DNA of 11,502 bases from UBA1479 sp964012715 (GCA_964012715.1 CAXGUG010000110.1:1-11502), one strand, 5' to 3'; counted from the first letter of the stretch, positions 1 through 6,386 are shown. Notes: a model not told the origin generated them from the sequence alone. Numbers and translations: made by a program.

Positions 1-196
1 CGCCGTGTTCTTCACCTGCGGTGATGCCGAGCAATCCCATCGCCCCCAATTCGGGCCAAAGGTCGCGCGGGAATGCGTTGGTCTGGTCGATTTCGGCGGC
101 GCGGGGCGCGATGCGGTCCTGCGCGAAGCGATGCACCGTGTCGCGCAACGCCGATATTTCGTCGCCCAGCGCAAAGGTCATGCCGGTCGTGAACAT
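1..196 (-). CDS. ivd: Isovaleryl-CoA dehydrogenase-like acyl-CoA dehydrogenase, N-terminal part
   Basis: Only the first 65 residues are present; the gene leaves the window at its left edge. The stretch from residue 7 on (TFALGDEISALRDTVHRFAQ, then RIAPRAAEIDQ and FPRDLWPELGAMGLLGI) is the alpha-helical N-terminal domain of an acyl-CoA dehydrogenase and reads most like bacterial isovaleryl-CoA dehydrogenase of leucine breakdown, a flavoenzyme that oxidises isovaleryl-CoA to 3-methylcrotonyl-CoA in the cytoplasm. The ATG at 196 is chosen because GGGAGG lies at 208-203, six bases upstream; an internal ATG at 181 (Met6) is the alternative. The FAD-binding and catalytic parts are outside the window, so another acyl-CoA dehydrogenase subfamily cannot be excluded. 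It is divergent from the RidA gene. Confidence 0.8.
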   Translation of the reverse strand, partial: MFTTGMTFALGDEISALRDTVHRFAQDRIAPRAAEIDQTNAFPRDLWPELGAMGLLGITAGEEHG

Positions 197-374
197 GCGG
201 ATCCTCCCAGGAACAGGGAAGCGATTATCCCGGTCCGGCGGTCCCGGCACAAGGGCGCGGCGTTGACGTAAGGGAAGCCGGGCCGGGAGGCCTTCACCGG
301 AAATTCAATTGCCGGAACGCCGCCCGCCGGTCACAAGTAAGGAAGAAACTGCGGATAGAATTTGGAGACATCCC
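197..374. other. Divergent intergenic region between acyl-CoA dehydrogenase and ridA-like gene
   Basis: These 178 bases must hold the promoters of both flanking genes. A TTGACG hexamer sits at 264-269, but I see no convincing -10 partner. CCCGGC (243-248) and GCCGGG (277-282) form an inverted pair of 6 bp, which is weak in such GC-rich sequence. No gene is apparent. Confidence 0.4.
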
Positions 375-719
375 ATGACCATCGAACATCTGAACTCGGG
401 CGAAATTCTCAGTCAGGCCACGGCGACGGATACCACCGTTTACCTGTGCGGCCTGACCGGCGGCGATATTTCGAAGGATATCCAGGGCCAGACCCGCGAC
501 ACCCTGGCCAAGATCGACGCCTGCCTGGCTCATTTCGGCACGGACAAATCGAAGATCCTGTCGGCCACGATTTATCTGGACGACCTGCGCCGCAAACCGG
601 CGATGAACGAGGTCTGGAAGGAATGGCTGGGCGATCTGAAGCGTCCGGCCCGCGCCTGCATCGGCGTGCAGCTTGAAATGGGCACGCAGGTCGAGATCAT
701 GATCACCGCCGCGCGCTGA
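375..719 (+). CDS. RidA/YjgF/UK114-family protein
   Basis: This 114-residue cytoplasmic protein is of the Rid family, small trimeric proteins that hydrolyse reactive enamine/imine intermediates such as 2-aminoacrylate or related imines. The signature PARACIGV lies near residues 91-98, and its Arg93 aligns with Arg105 of E. coli RidA, which binds the substrate carboxylate. Glu107 in QVEIMI aligns with E. coli Glu120. Both functional residues are thus kept, so an active deaminase is plausible, but the rest is diverged and the subfamily is not clear. The start at 375 has GGAGA at 364-368, six bases upstream; an upstream in-frame start at 309 lacks this support. It is divergent from the acyl-CoA dehydrogenase and convergent with the small gene that ends at 743. 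Confidence 0.87.
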   Translation: MTIEHLNSGEILSQATATDTTVYLCGLTGGDISKDIQGQTRDTLAKIDACLAHFGTDKSKILSATIYLDDLRRKPAMNEVWKEWLGDLKRPARACIGVQLEMGTQVEIMITAAR

Positions 720-742
720 TCACTTTATGCTAACTGCCGCGA

Positions 743-928
743 TTAATGGAGGCGTCCGCCCATGGGGCGGGCGTCTCGCGCGGCGATCGCGGCGGCGACC
801 CGCCGCCAAGTATCCGCGCCATCCCGATCCCCGGCCAATTCCAACTCGTGCAGGCGGCGATTCGCCTCCGACAACGCGGATTCGCCAAAACGCAGGATGA
901 AACGGCGGACGGTTTCGTTCAAATTCAT
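743..928 (-). CDS. Small hypothetical protein, 61 aa
   Basis: I do not recognise a named family. The 61-residue product is mostly amphipathic helix, with the stretch LHELELAGDRDGADTWRRVA at residues 27-46. A 'GD.DGA..WRRVA.AI' pattern of this kind recurs, from memory, in small alphaproteobacterial proteins of unknown function. It has no signal peptide, membrane segment or cysteines. The ATG at 928 is preferred over one at 976 because AGGA lies close upstream (about 933-936 on the complement) and the extra 16 residues look non-conserved. It is divergent from the Crp/Fnr gene and ends 23 bases from the end of the ridA-like gene. The C-terminal codons overlap a strong hairpin. Confidence 0.6.
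   Translation of the reverse strand: MNLNETVRRFILRFGESALSEANRRLHELELAGDRDGADTWRRVAAAIAARDARPMGGRLH
749..777. repeat. GC-rich hairpin at the convergent end of two genes
   Basis: A 13-bp stem (749-761 with 765-777, loop ATG) has all positions paired on the plus-strand RNA if two G:U pairs are allowed. It lies 30 bases after the ridA-like stop and covers the last codons of the small minus-strand gene. There is no T-tract after it on either strand, so it is at best a Rho-independent terminator without a U-tail or an mRNA end protector. Confidence 0.4.
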
Positions 929-978
929 GGTCCTGCCTTCGTTCGGCTGCCCGGATAAATATTCCGGCGCGGACATTC

Positions 979-997
979 GTTCGGATATATCGCGAAC
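979..997. promoter_or_regulatory. Near-palindrome in the small gene/Crp-Fnr intergenic region
   Basis: GTTCG (979-983), the self-complementary GATATATC (984-991), one extra G, then CGAAC (993-997). It is a near-perfect dyad with a single unpaired base, about 50 bases upstream of the minus-strand start at 928. It could be an operator; no known regulator consensus is recognised. Confidence 0.25.
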
Positions 998-1031
998 TTG
1001 GGCATTATAGCGCGTTTATCGGTCTAGCGTT

Positions 1032-1045
1032 TTGACCATCATCAA
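1032..1045. promoter_or_regulatory. FNR/FixK-type binding box upstream of the Crp/Fnr gene
   Basis: TTGAC-CATC-ATCAA differs at one position from the consensus TTGAT-N4-ATCAA recognised by FNR, Anr and FixK-type regulators. Its centre is about 82 bases upstream of the ATG of the Crp/Fnr-family gene, whose recognition helix has the residues expected for this site, so autoregulation is likely. The site also lies upstream of the divergent small gene. Confidence 0.6.
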
Positions 1046-1066
1046 TTACAAAAAAGCGCATATGCC

Positions 1067-1120
1067 TGACACTCCGCAAAGTGGGGTGCCGTGTTCGGCA
1101 CGCAGATGTGGGGAGTGTCA
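1067..1120 (+). promoter_or_regulatory. Nested inverted repeat spanning the ribosome binding site of the Crp/Fnr gene
   Basis: The outer arms TGACACTCC (1067-1075) and GGAGTGTCA (1112-1120) are perfect complements, and the right arm contains the Shine-Dalgarno bases and the first base of the start codon. Inside lies a second perfect stem, GTGCCG (1086-1091) with CGGCAC (1096-1101), loop TGTT. If the transcript begins upstream of 1067, the ribosome binding site would be sequestered. It could instead be a DNA-level operator. Confidence 0.45.
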
Positions 1121-1827
1121 TGACGAACATCATTCATGGAAATCTTCCTGCCCATGGTGGCGAGTGGGCGGCGTTGTGCGAAGAGAGAGCTGCGCAGGTG
1201 CGTGATGCCTGCCGCGTGCGAAACTTTCTGCCCGGTGAGCCGATCTACTACGAAGGCGACCAGCCTGCGGGGGTTTATTGCCTGACGGAAGGGCTTGTCG
1301 GAATTCGCAAGACCGATGCCGGCGGCGATTCCATGCTGTTGCGGCTGGTTCGTCCGGGGCAGACGTTCGGCTATCGGGCATTGCTGATGAACGAAGCCCA
1401 TGGCGTCGGCGCCGAGGCGTTGAAGGAATCGCGCGTTTGTCACGTTCCCGCAGCGACGGTTAATCGCCTGATGGCCGAGGACCCGACCCTGACGGCCGCC
1501 TTCTTCCGCTATTTGGCCCGCGAAATGGAAGAGGCCGAAAACAAGGTCATGGAGACGATGAAGGCATCGTCGCGCATTCGGTTCCTGCGCTTGCTGCTGC
1601 TGCTCTGCGTCGATGGCCGCGACGGCGATTGCGACGGCGAGGTCCATTTGGAGTTGCCGGTGTCGCGCCAGGACATCGCCTCGTTGATCGGGGTTCGTTC
1701 GGAGACCATGTCGCGGGTGATCCGCGCGATCGAAGCCGATGGACTTGCCCGTTTCAAGGGGCGCCGGGTGGAAATTCCCGACCCGGAGCGACTGGCGGCC
1801 GAGACGGCCGGATCCTTGGCCGCCTGA
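1120..1827 (+). CDS. Crp/Fnr-family transcriptional regulator
   Basis: The product has 235 residues, normal for the family. An N-terminal cyclic-nucleotide-binding fold (about 30-145) is followed by a long dimerisation helix and a winged helix-turn-helix (about 178-220). The recognition helix reads GVRSETMSRVIRAIEADG; Glu195, Ser198 and Arg199 match the E-xx-SR residues with which FNR contacts TTGAT half-sites. It lacks the Cys-X2-Cys-X5-Cys cluster of FNR, so an oxygen-labile 4Fe-4S cluster is unlikely, and where CRP has GEL...RS it has FGYRALL, so cAMP binding is unlikely too. A FixK/DNR-like regulator with another signal fits best. The ATG at 1120 has GGGAG at 1111-1115; an in-frame GTG at 1081 is less likely because the extension is the inverted repeat. 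An FNR-type box lies upstream at 1032-1045. It is convergent with the dehydrogenase that ends at 1853. Confidence 0.9.
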   Translation: MTNIIHGNLPAHGGEWAALCEERAAQVRDACRVRNFLPGEPIYYEGDQPAGVYCLTEGLVGIRKTDAGGDSMLLRLVRPGQTFGYRALLMNEAHGVGAEALKESRVCHVPAATVNRLMAEDPTLTAAFFRYLAREMEEAENKVMETMKASSRIRFLRLLLLLCVDGRDGDCDGEVHLELPVSRQDIASLIGVRSETMSRVIRAIEADGLARFKGRRVEIPDPERLAAETAGSLAA

Positions 1828-1852
1828 CACACCATTCGTTCGTCGCCCGGAA

Positions 1853-2953
1853 TCAGCCGATCAGGTCGATCAGTTCCCGGGTGACGGCGGTCGTTCCCAT
1901 ATCCCCGCCGAACTCCATGGGCCGCAGGCGGTTTTCCTCGAAGCCCCGCTGCACTGCTTGCTCGATGACGGTCGCCGCATCGGTCAGTCCCTGGTGTCCG
2001 CCCATCCGGTCCGACAGATAGTCGAGCATCAAGGCGCCGGATAGTACGGCGGCAAGGGGGTTGGCCTTGTCCTGACCCATGATGTCGGGGGCCGAGCCGT
2101 GGGCCGGCTGGAACAAGGCGTGCTCGTTGCCGATCTCCGCGCAAGACGCCATGCCCATGCCGCCGACCAGCCCGCCGGCCAGATCGGACAGGATGTCGCC
2201 GAACATGTTTTCCATGACCAGAACGTCGAAATCCCAAGGCCTGCGGATCAGGTCCAGGGCCTGGGCGTCGACGTAGTTGTAGGACACGCCGATATCGGAA
2301 AAGGCGGCTTTGCGTTCGTCGAAAATCTTGCGGAAGAACGCCATGGAGCGAAACACGTTGGCTTTGTCGACGCAGGTCACGATGCCTTTCTTGCCCCGGG
2401 CTTTGCGTTTTTCGGCCAGCCGGAAAGCGAAGTCGAACAGCTTTTCCGAGGTCGGGCGCGTGATTCGCAGGATGTCCTGAACTTCGTCGTCAGTGGCGAC
2501 GATCTCGCGTCCCGTGGCGGCGGCGGTATAGAAAAGGCCTTCGGTCGATTCCCGCAGGATCACCAGATCGATGTCCGCGGCACGCGGGTCGGCCAGACGG
2601 CGCGGGGTGTTGGGATAGGCTTTGACCGGGCGGACCCCGGCGAACAACTGGAACCGATCCCGCATGCGCAGATGCGGCGAAATCTCCGTGCCGTCGGCAT
2701 GGCGCACGGCCGGAAGGCCGATCGCGCCCAACAGAATGGCATCGGCCTTGGCCGAGGCATCTTCGTGCCCGGGCGCCATATCCAGGCCGCTTTCCTTGAA
2801 ATAGGCCGCTCCGGCGGTCAGGTCTTCGCATTCCAGGCGAAAGCCGCCGGTTTTGCCCCGGGCGGCGTCGATCACGGCCAGGGTGGCGTTGGTGACATCG
2901 ACGCCGATGCCGTCGCCGCGGATCACGGCGATGCTGCAGGTGGTCTCGTTCAT
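1853..2953 (-). CDS. Isocitrate/isopropylmalate dehydrogenase-family protein
   Basis: This 366-residue cytoplasmic enzyme is of the beta-decarboxylating dehydrogenase family, which oxidises and decarboxylates malate-type 2-hydroxyacids with NAD(P). Seen in the sequence: IRGDGIG at 11-17; SPHLRMRDRF (92-101) and GVRPVK (106-111), which carry substrate-carboxylate arginines; RESTEGLFY at 134-142; the catalytic VDKANV with Lys197; metal-binding Asp229, Asp253 and Asp257 in YVDA and NMFGDILSDLAGG; and the cofactor loop HGSAPDI at 285-291, an NAD-type form. The RESTEGLFY motif departs from the ELTGG of LeuB, so I do not call it leucine biosynthesis; D-malate, tartrate, homoisocitrate-like or other substrates are possible. 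GAGGAA at 2966-2961 supports the ATG. It lies 65 bases downstream of the cupin gene on the same strand, a probable operon. Confidence 0.88.
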   Translation of the reverse strand: MNETTCSIAVIRGDGIGVDVTNATLAVIDAARGKTGGFRLECEDLTAGAAYFKESGLDMAPGHEDASAKADAILLGAIGLPAVRHADGTEISPHLRMRDRFQLFAGVRPVKAYPNTPRRLADPRAADIDLVILRESTEGLFYTAAATGREIVATDDEVQDILRITRPTSEKLFDFAFRLAEKRKARGKKGIVTCVDKANVFRSMAFFRKIFDERKAAFSDIGVSYNYVDAQALDLIRRPWDFDVLVMENMFGDILSDLAGGLVGGMGMASCAEIGNEHALFQPAHGSAPDIMGQDKANPLAAVLSGALMLDYLSDRMGGHQGLTDAATVIEQAVQRGFEENRLRPMEFGGDMGTTAVTRELIDLIG

Positions 2954-3018
2954 TTGCTGTTTCCTCAGGTATTTTTTTATTGGCCCGCCGGTTGGGGCGG
3001 GAAAAGCGTTTGCGAAGT

Positions 3019-3306
3019 CTACTTCAATTCGACCTCGATGAAGGCCATCGGTTCGGTGCCCGCGTTGACGACGTTGTGTTCCACGCCTTCTTCGCGCCGG
3101 TAGACTTCGCCCGCGGCGAAGGTCACGGTGCGGCTGCCGCCGCCGGGTTCCTCCAACAACATGGTGCAGGGGGTCAGGGTGGTGATGACGTAGTCCATTT
3201 CGTGCCGGTGCCAGCCGGTTTCGGCATCCGGGGCAAAATCGTACCGGGTCACGCGGACGCGTTCGTCCTCAAGCATGGAGGTGGCTTCGGCGGCTGGACG
3301 GGTCAT
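3019..3306 (-). CDS. Small cupin-domain protein
   Basis: The 95-residue product is a single cupin barrel. Motif 1 is GWHRHEMDYVI (about 31-41) with two metal-binding histidines, an Asp where a Glu is usual, and FAAGEVYRREEGVEHNVVN holds the motif 2 glycine and histidine. The overall shape resembles small cupins often labelled BauB (beta-alanine degradation), but that name rests on weak evidence and I do not assign it. Such proteins may bind metal as isomerases, dioxygenases or sensors of small acids. The ATG at 3306 is clear: AAGGAG at 3318-3313 is six bases upstream, and the longer frame up to 3387 has no support. It precedes the dehydrogenase gene in a likely two-gene operon. Confidence 0.82.
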   Translation of the reverse strand: MTRPAAEATSMLEDERVRVTRYDFAPDAETGWHRHEMDYVITTLTPCTMLLEEPGGGSRTVTFAAGEVYRREEGVEHNVVNAGTEPMAFIEVELK

Positions 3307-3397
3307 GGAGAACTCCTTGCGGGCCCGACGATGCGAGCCGCATTCAGATGGGGGATGGAGCCTCAGCATTTCCGGTTGTTGCTGCAAGCGTCAAGCG

Positions 3398-3430
3398 CCA
3401 ATCGGTCTGCGTGAATAAGGCAGACCTTGG
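3398..3430. terminator. Hairpin between sulfotransferase and cupin genes
   Basis: CCAA-TC-GGTCTGC (3398-3410) pairs with GCAGACC-TTGG (3420-3430) apart from a two-base bulge, with a nine-base loop. It begins 13 bases after the sulfotransferase stop on the minus strand. There is no T-tract on that strand, so a terminator or mRNA-end role is uncertain. Confidence 0.35.
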
Positions 3431-3443
3431 CGATGCGGGAAAC

Positions 3444-4151
3444 CTAGGTATTCGGTCTGGAGCGCGGCGGCCCGCCGAAGCCGGGCGGCGGTAGGGGGAG
3501 CTCGTACCCCAATTGCCGCAGCATCGGTCCATTGTGTTGTTCGAACAAGGCTTTCAGGTCGTCGGTGAAATAGGGTTCCCATTCGCTGGCCGGGGTAACC
3601 CATCGACCATCGACGAGGGCGACCTCCTCACGGCTGGGGACCGACATGGATATAGGCCTGCGCCCCAAAAAGCGCCCCAGGCGCGCGATGGTCGCCGGCA
3701 AGTCCGCAACCATGTCTTCATAGCGAATGAACAACGTGTCCCGGCGCTCCCAGGGGTGCCAGGCGGCGACATGTTGCGACCAAGTCCCGAACCGATGGGC
3801 GCCGGCGATGACCTGCGCCAATGGAAGGCTCTGGTTTTGAAATTTCCACAGACTGGCGCAAGCCGCGCGCCCGTCCCGCACGATATAGATCGCGGGCAGA
3901 TCGTCACGCGGCAACTCGTGAGTTTTCAAAAGCGGAAGATTGCCCTGGGGGAAAGCGATGTCGCCGAAAGCGTCGTGCTCGATATGTCCGACGAAACGCT
4001 CAAGAGCTTGGTTGCGGCCCAAGTCCGCAGGATAGATGCTGCCGGTTTTCAAGCCGAAGCAATTCAACAGGACCATGCGGAGAAAGGTGTTTCCGCTTCT
4101 CGGATAGGATGCAAGATAGATTGGCTCTGAATAGCCCCCAGACGCAGCCAT
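3444..4151 (-). CDS. PAPS-dependent sulfotransferase family protein
   Basis: The 235-residue protein should transfer a sulfonate group from PAPS to a hydroxyl or amine of an unknown acceptor. Visible motifs: LASYPRSGNTFLRMVL at 13-28 (the 5'-phosphosulfate loop, with Arg where many enzymes have Lys), LLKTHEL at 74-80 with the likely catalytic His78, IYIVRDGRAACASLWKF at 88-104 (the 3'-phosphate site, with Arg92 and Ser100) and FIRYEDM at 141-147. No signal peptide or membrane anchor is seen, so it is probably cytoplasmic. The start is uncertain: the ATG at 4151 has only a weak AGGCG upstream, and a GTG at 4187 would add 12 residues but falls inside a palindrome. It is divergent from the TauD-like gene across 237 bases, and a 15-bp palindrome lies just upstream of it. 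Confidence 0.87.
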   Translation of the reverse strand: MAASGGYSEPIYLASYPRSGNTFLRMVLLNCFGLKTGSIYPADLGRNQALERFVGHIEHDAFGDIAFPQGNLPLLKTHELPRDDLPAIYIVRDGRAACASLWKFQNQSLPLAQVIAGAHRFGTWSQHVAAWHPWERRDTLFIRYEDMVADLPATIARLGRFLGRRPISMSVPSREEVALVDGRWVTPASEWEPYFTDDLKALFEQHNGPMLRQLGYELPLPPPGFGGPPRSRPNT

Positions 4152-4177
4152 GACGCCTGAAAACCTTGTCCATAAAA

Positions 4178-4192
4178 CCGCTGTCACAGCGG
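4178..4192. promoter_or_regulatory. Perfect 15-bp palindrome upstream of the sulfotransferase gene
   Basis: CCGCTGT-C-ACAGCGG has 7-bp arms around a single central base. It lies 27 bases upstream of the sulfotransferase ATG (minus strand) and about 200 bases upstream of the divergent dioxygenase ATG. The size and position fit a homodimeric repressor operator; the regulator is unknown. Confidence 0.4.
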
Positions 4193-4388
4193 AATAGAGC
4201 GATTTAGGGCTGCGGAGATATTCTTGGCAAGATGGATTTTATCGACCCATCCGGAAGGCAGTTGCTGAGCTTAAAGGTTCAAACAAAAATTGATCGTTCC
4301 CGCGAGGCGACATGCGGATTTTGTTGTCGAGGGGCCAGTTGACGCGTTAGCTTTTGGAATAACCCTAAAAAAAAGTGGGAACATCCAA

Positions 4389-5264
4389 ATGACTTACTCT
4401 TACATCGACGTACGTCCGATTTCCGGCGCTCTGGGAGCCGAGATCGAAGGCGTGGACTTTTCCAAGGATCTGCCGGACGAGGTCATCGCCGAAGTCCGCC
4501 ATGCTTGGTTGGAACACCTTGTGGTGTTTTTCCGGGATCAGCACATCACGCCGGCGCAGCAACTTGCCGCGGCCAAACGGTTCGGTGATCCGATCGAATA
4601 TCCCTTTGTTCAAGGTCTGCCGGATTTTCCGGTGATCACGCCGATCGTCAAACTGCCGGACGAGACCATCAACTTCGGCGGTTTGTGGCATACGGATACG
4701 ACCTATCAGCCGCGCCCGCCCATGGCGACGATGCTGTACGGACTCGAACTGCCGCCGTTCGGCGGCGACACCCTGTTCGCCAATTTGTATCTGGCCTACG
4801 AAACTTTGTCGGACGGATTGAAGGAAACGTTGGAGCCGCTGGTCGGTGTGTTCGCATCGAACAAGAAGCGGGTGTCCGATACGCGCGCCGCGCGCGTCGC
4901 CGACAGCCCCAAGGAAGACGTCAAGATTCCGAAGATCGCCGAGCATCGGGTTATCCGCGTCCATCCGGAAACAGGCCGGAAGTGCCTGTATGTGAGCCTG
5001 GCCCACACGACTCAGTTCAAGGGATGGACGGCGGCGGAGAGCGAGCCGCTGCTGAACTACCTGTTCGAGCATCAGACGCGGCCGGAGTTCACTTGCCGCT
5101 TCCGTTGGGAGCCGGGCTCCATCGCGTTGTGGGACAACCGTTGCGCCCTGCACAATCCGATCAACGATTATCATGGCTACAAGCGGGTGTTGCACCGGAT
5201 CACCTTTGCCGGCGACGCGCCGGTCGGTGCGGTCGATGCAAGCCCCAGCGCCAACGCCGCCTAA
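4389..5264 (+). CDS. TauD/TfdA-family Fe(II)/2-oxoglutarate dioxygenase
   Basis: The 291-residue enzyme couples 2-oxoglutarate decarboxylation to hydroxylation of an unknown substrate in the cytoplasm. The iron triad is His101-x-Asp103 (LWHTDTTYQPRPPMATML) and His255 (RCALHNPINDYHGYKRVLHR). Arg266 fits the 2-oxoglutarate carboxylate ligand and Arg270 the second conserved arginine. Where TauD of E. coli has the taurine-contacting His70, this protein has the segment GDPIEYPF, so taurine itself is not a safe substrate call. The ATG at 4389 begins the usual 'YIDVRPISGALGAEIEGVD' strand; GGGA at 4376-4379 is a weak ribosome site, and an earlier in-frame start at 4290 adds unconserved sequence. It is divergent from the sulfotransferase and convergent with the methyltransferase, with tandem hairpins and a T-tract in the gap. 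Confidence 0.9.
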   Translation: MTYSYIDVRPISGALGAEIEGVDFSKDLPDEVIAEVRHAWLEHLVVFFRDQHITPAQQLAAAKRFGDPIEYPFVQGLPDFPVITPIVKLPDETINFGGLWHTDTTYQPRPPMATMLYGLELPPFGGDTLFANLYLAYETLSDGLKETLEPLVGVFASNKKRVSDTRAARVADSPKEDVKIPKIAEHRVIRVHPETGRKCLYVSLAHTTQFKGWTAAESEPLLNYLFEHQTRPEFTCRFRWEPGSIALWDNRCALHNPINDYHGYKRVLHRITFAGDAPVGAVDASPSANAA

Positions 5265-5306
5265 GCCCTGATCGGGCCCAGGCGACGAGGCTGGACTTTT
5301 TGTTTT
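5265..5306 (+). terminator. Possible Rho-independent terminator after the TauD-like gene
   Basis: Two short hairpins (GCCC 5265-5268 with GGGC 5274-5277, and CCAG 5278-5281 with CTGG 5291-5294) are followed by ACTTTTTGTTTT at 5295-5306. The stems are only 4 bp, but the T-tract immediately after the second one is good evidence. It sits between two convergent genes and would stop transcription on the plus strand. Confidence 0.5.
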
Positions 5307-5307
5307 C

Positions 5308-6327
5308 TTAGGCCGGTTTGACGCCGACGATCAGTCGGGTCAGGCCGGGCACCATGTCGTGCTCTTCGACATCGGTGAAGCCGACCTCGGTCATGCGCGC
5401 CTTCAACCAGCCGGGTGTGACCGAGCGGGCTTCCGGCGTGAAGGCCATGTGCTGCAACTGCCACAGGGCGGCCATCGGCGGGCCCTGCCGGTCGTCGTCG
5501 ACCATGAAGTCGTGGACCATCAGTTTGCCGCCGGGGGCCAGGCTCTCGAACGCGTTCTGCACCATGCGCGGCAGTTCCTCGCCGGGAATGCCCGAGAACA
5601 GGTAGGACATCAGGATCGCGTCCTGATCGTTCGGCCAGGCGACTTCCAAGGCATTGCCGGGGATGTAGCGGACCCGGTCGACCATCCCGGCGTCGGTGAT
5701 GAAACGCCAGCCCAACTCGGACACGTTGGGGAAGTCGATGATCGTGGATGCCAGATCGGGATTGGCTTCGAGCAGGCGAATGGTCATCGCGCCCGTGCCG
5801 CCGGCGACGTCCAACAGGTTCTTGGCGCCGCTCAGGTCGACCAGACGGGCCAGTGTCTTGCCCGGGCCAAGCGATCCGGCGTGCTGGGCTTCGGAATAAA
5901 GCACGGCCTGTTTCGGGTCGGCCATCCAGTGCTGGTAGCTATCGACCGCGTCGGGATCGAGCGAGCCGTCCATCACGTCGTTCAATTGCTGAAGGAACGG
6001 GTACATCTGGCGATCGATCTGATAGCGCAGATAATCCCCGAAATCGTATTTTGCGCCACGGGCCAAGAAGGCTTCTGCGCCCGGGGAATTGGAATAGGTC
6101 TCGTTGTCTCGCTCGACCAGGCCGACGCTGGTCAGCGCGGTCATCAGGGTCGTAATCCGATTGGATGGGGTTTCGGTTTCTTTGGCGATTTCGACCGCGG
6201 TTTTGGGGCCGTCCGCGAGCACCGTGAAGACATCCACGTGCAGTCCGGCGAACAAGGCTTTTGAGGCCATGAAGCCGAATGCCAGTTGAGATACGTCTTC
6301 AGCAGTTTGCACTAAGCGTCCGTCCAT
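5308..6327 (-). CDS. SAM-dependent O-methyltransferase, plant-OMT/acetylserotonin-type
   Basis: The product has 339 residues. An N-terminal winged-helix dimerisation domain (about 10-85, with GLHVDVFTVLADGPKTAVEI and ITTLMTALTSVGLVERD) is followed by a Rossmann methyltransferase domain whose motif I is LLDVAGGTGAMTIRLL (about 171-186), then IIDFPNV and, after the strand GGKLMVHDFM, the C-terminal part. This layout is that of the Methyltransf_2 family, which methylates hydroxyls of small aromatic or polyketide-like compounds, and in phototrophs carotenoids. The substrate cannot be read from sequence. The ATG at 6327 has AAGG at 6337-6334. A TACAAT hexamer (6354-6349 on the complement) could be its -10, but no -35 is convincing. 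Direct repeats of GCCCGGAA lie 60-87 bases upstream. Confidence 0.87.
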   Translation of the reverse strand: MDGRLVQTAEDVSQLAFGFMASKALFAGLHVDVFTVLADGPKTAVEIAKETETPSNRITTLMTALTSVGLVERDNETYSNSPGAEAFLARGAKYDFGDYLRYQIDRQMYPFLQQLNDVMDGSLDPDAVDSYQHWMADPKQAVLYSEAQHAGSLGPGKTLARLVDLSGAKNLLDVAGGTGAMTIRLLEANPDLASTIIDFPNVSELGWRFITDAGMVDRVRYIPGNALEVAWPNDQDAILMSYLFSGIPGEELPRMVQNAFESLAPGGKLMVHDFMVDDDRQGPPMAALWQLQHMAFTPEARSVTPGWLKARMTEVGFTDVEEHDMVPGLTRLIVGVKPA

Positions 6328-6386
6328 GAGGCGCCTTCTCCAGTTCTGATTGTAGGTCGGTGATTCGGAGGCACCCTAACATGCCT

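Noticed and set aside
1042..1830. Minus-strand open frame of 262 codons opposite the Crp/Fnr gene
   Set aside because: Antisense shadow; the plus strand carries the helix-turn-helix and ligand-binding fold.
1853..2953. Leucine biosynthesis enzyme LeuB
   Set aside because: The LeuB-type ELTGG motif is replaced by RESTEGLFY, and no other leu genes are nearby.
2984..3001. CCCGCC/GGCGGG hairpin between cupin and dehydrogenase as a terminator
   Set aside because: Only 6 bp, and on the coding (minus) strand it is followed by an A-tract, not a T-tract; the two genes look cotranscribed.
2099..3103. Plus-strand open frame of 334 codons opposite the dehydrogenase
   Set aside because: It is antisense to a well-supported beta-decarboxylating dehydrogenase and runs into the cupin gene; no recognisable domain.
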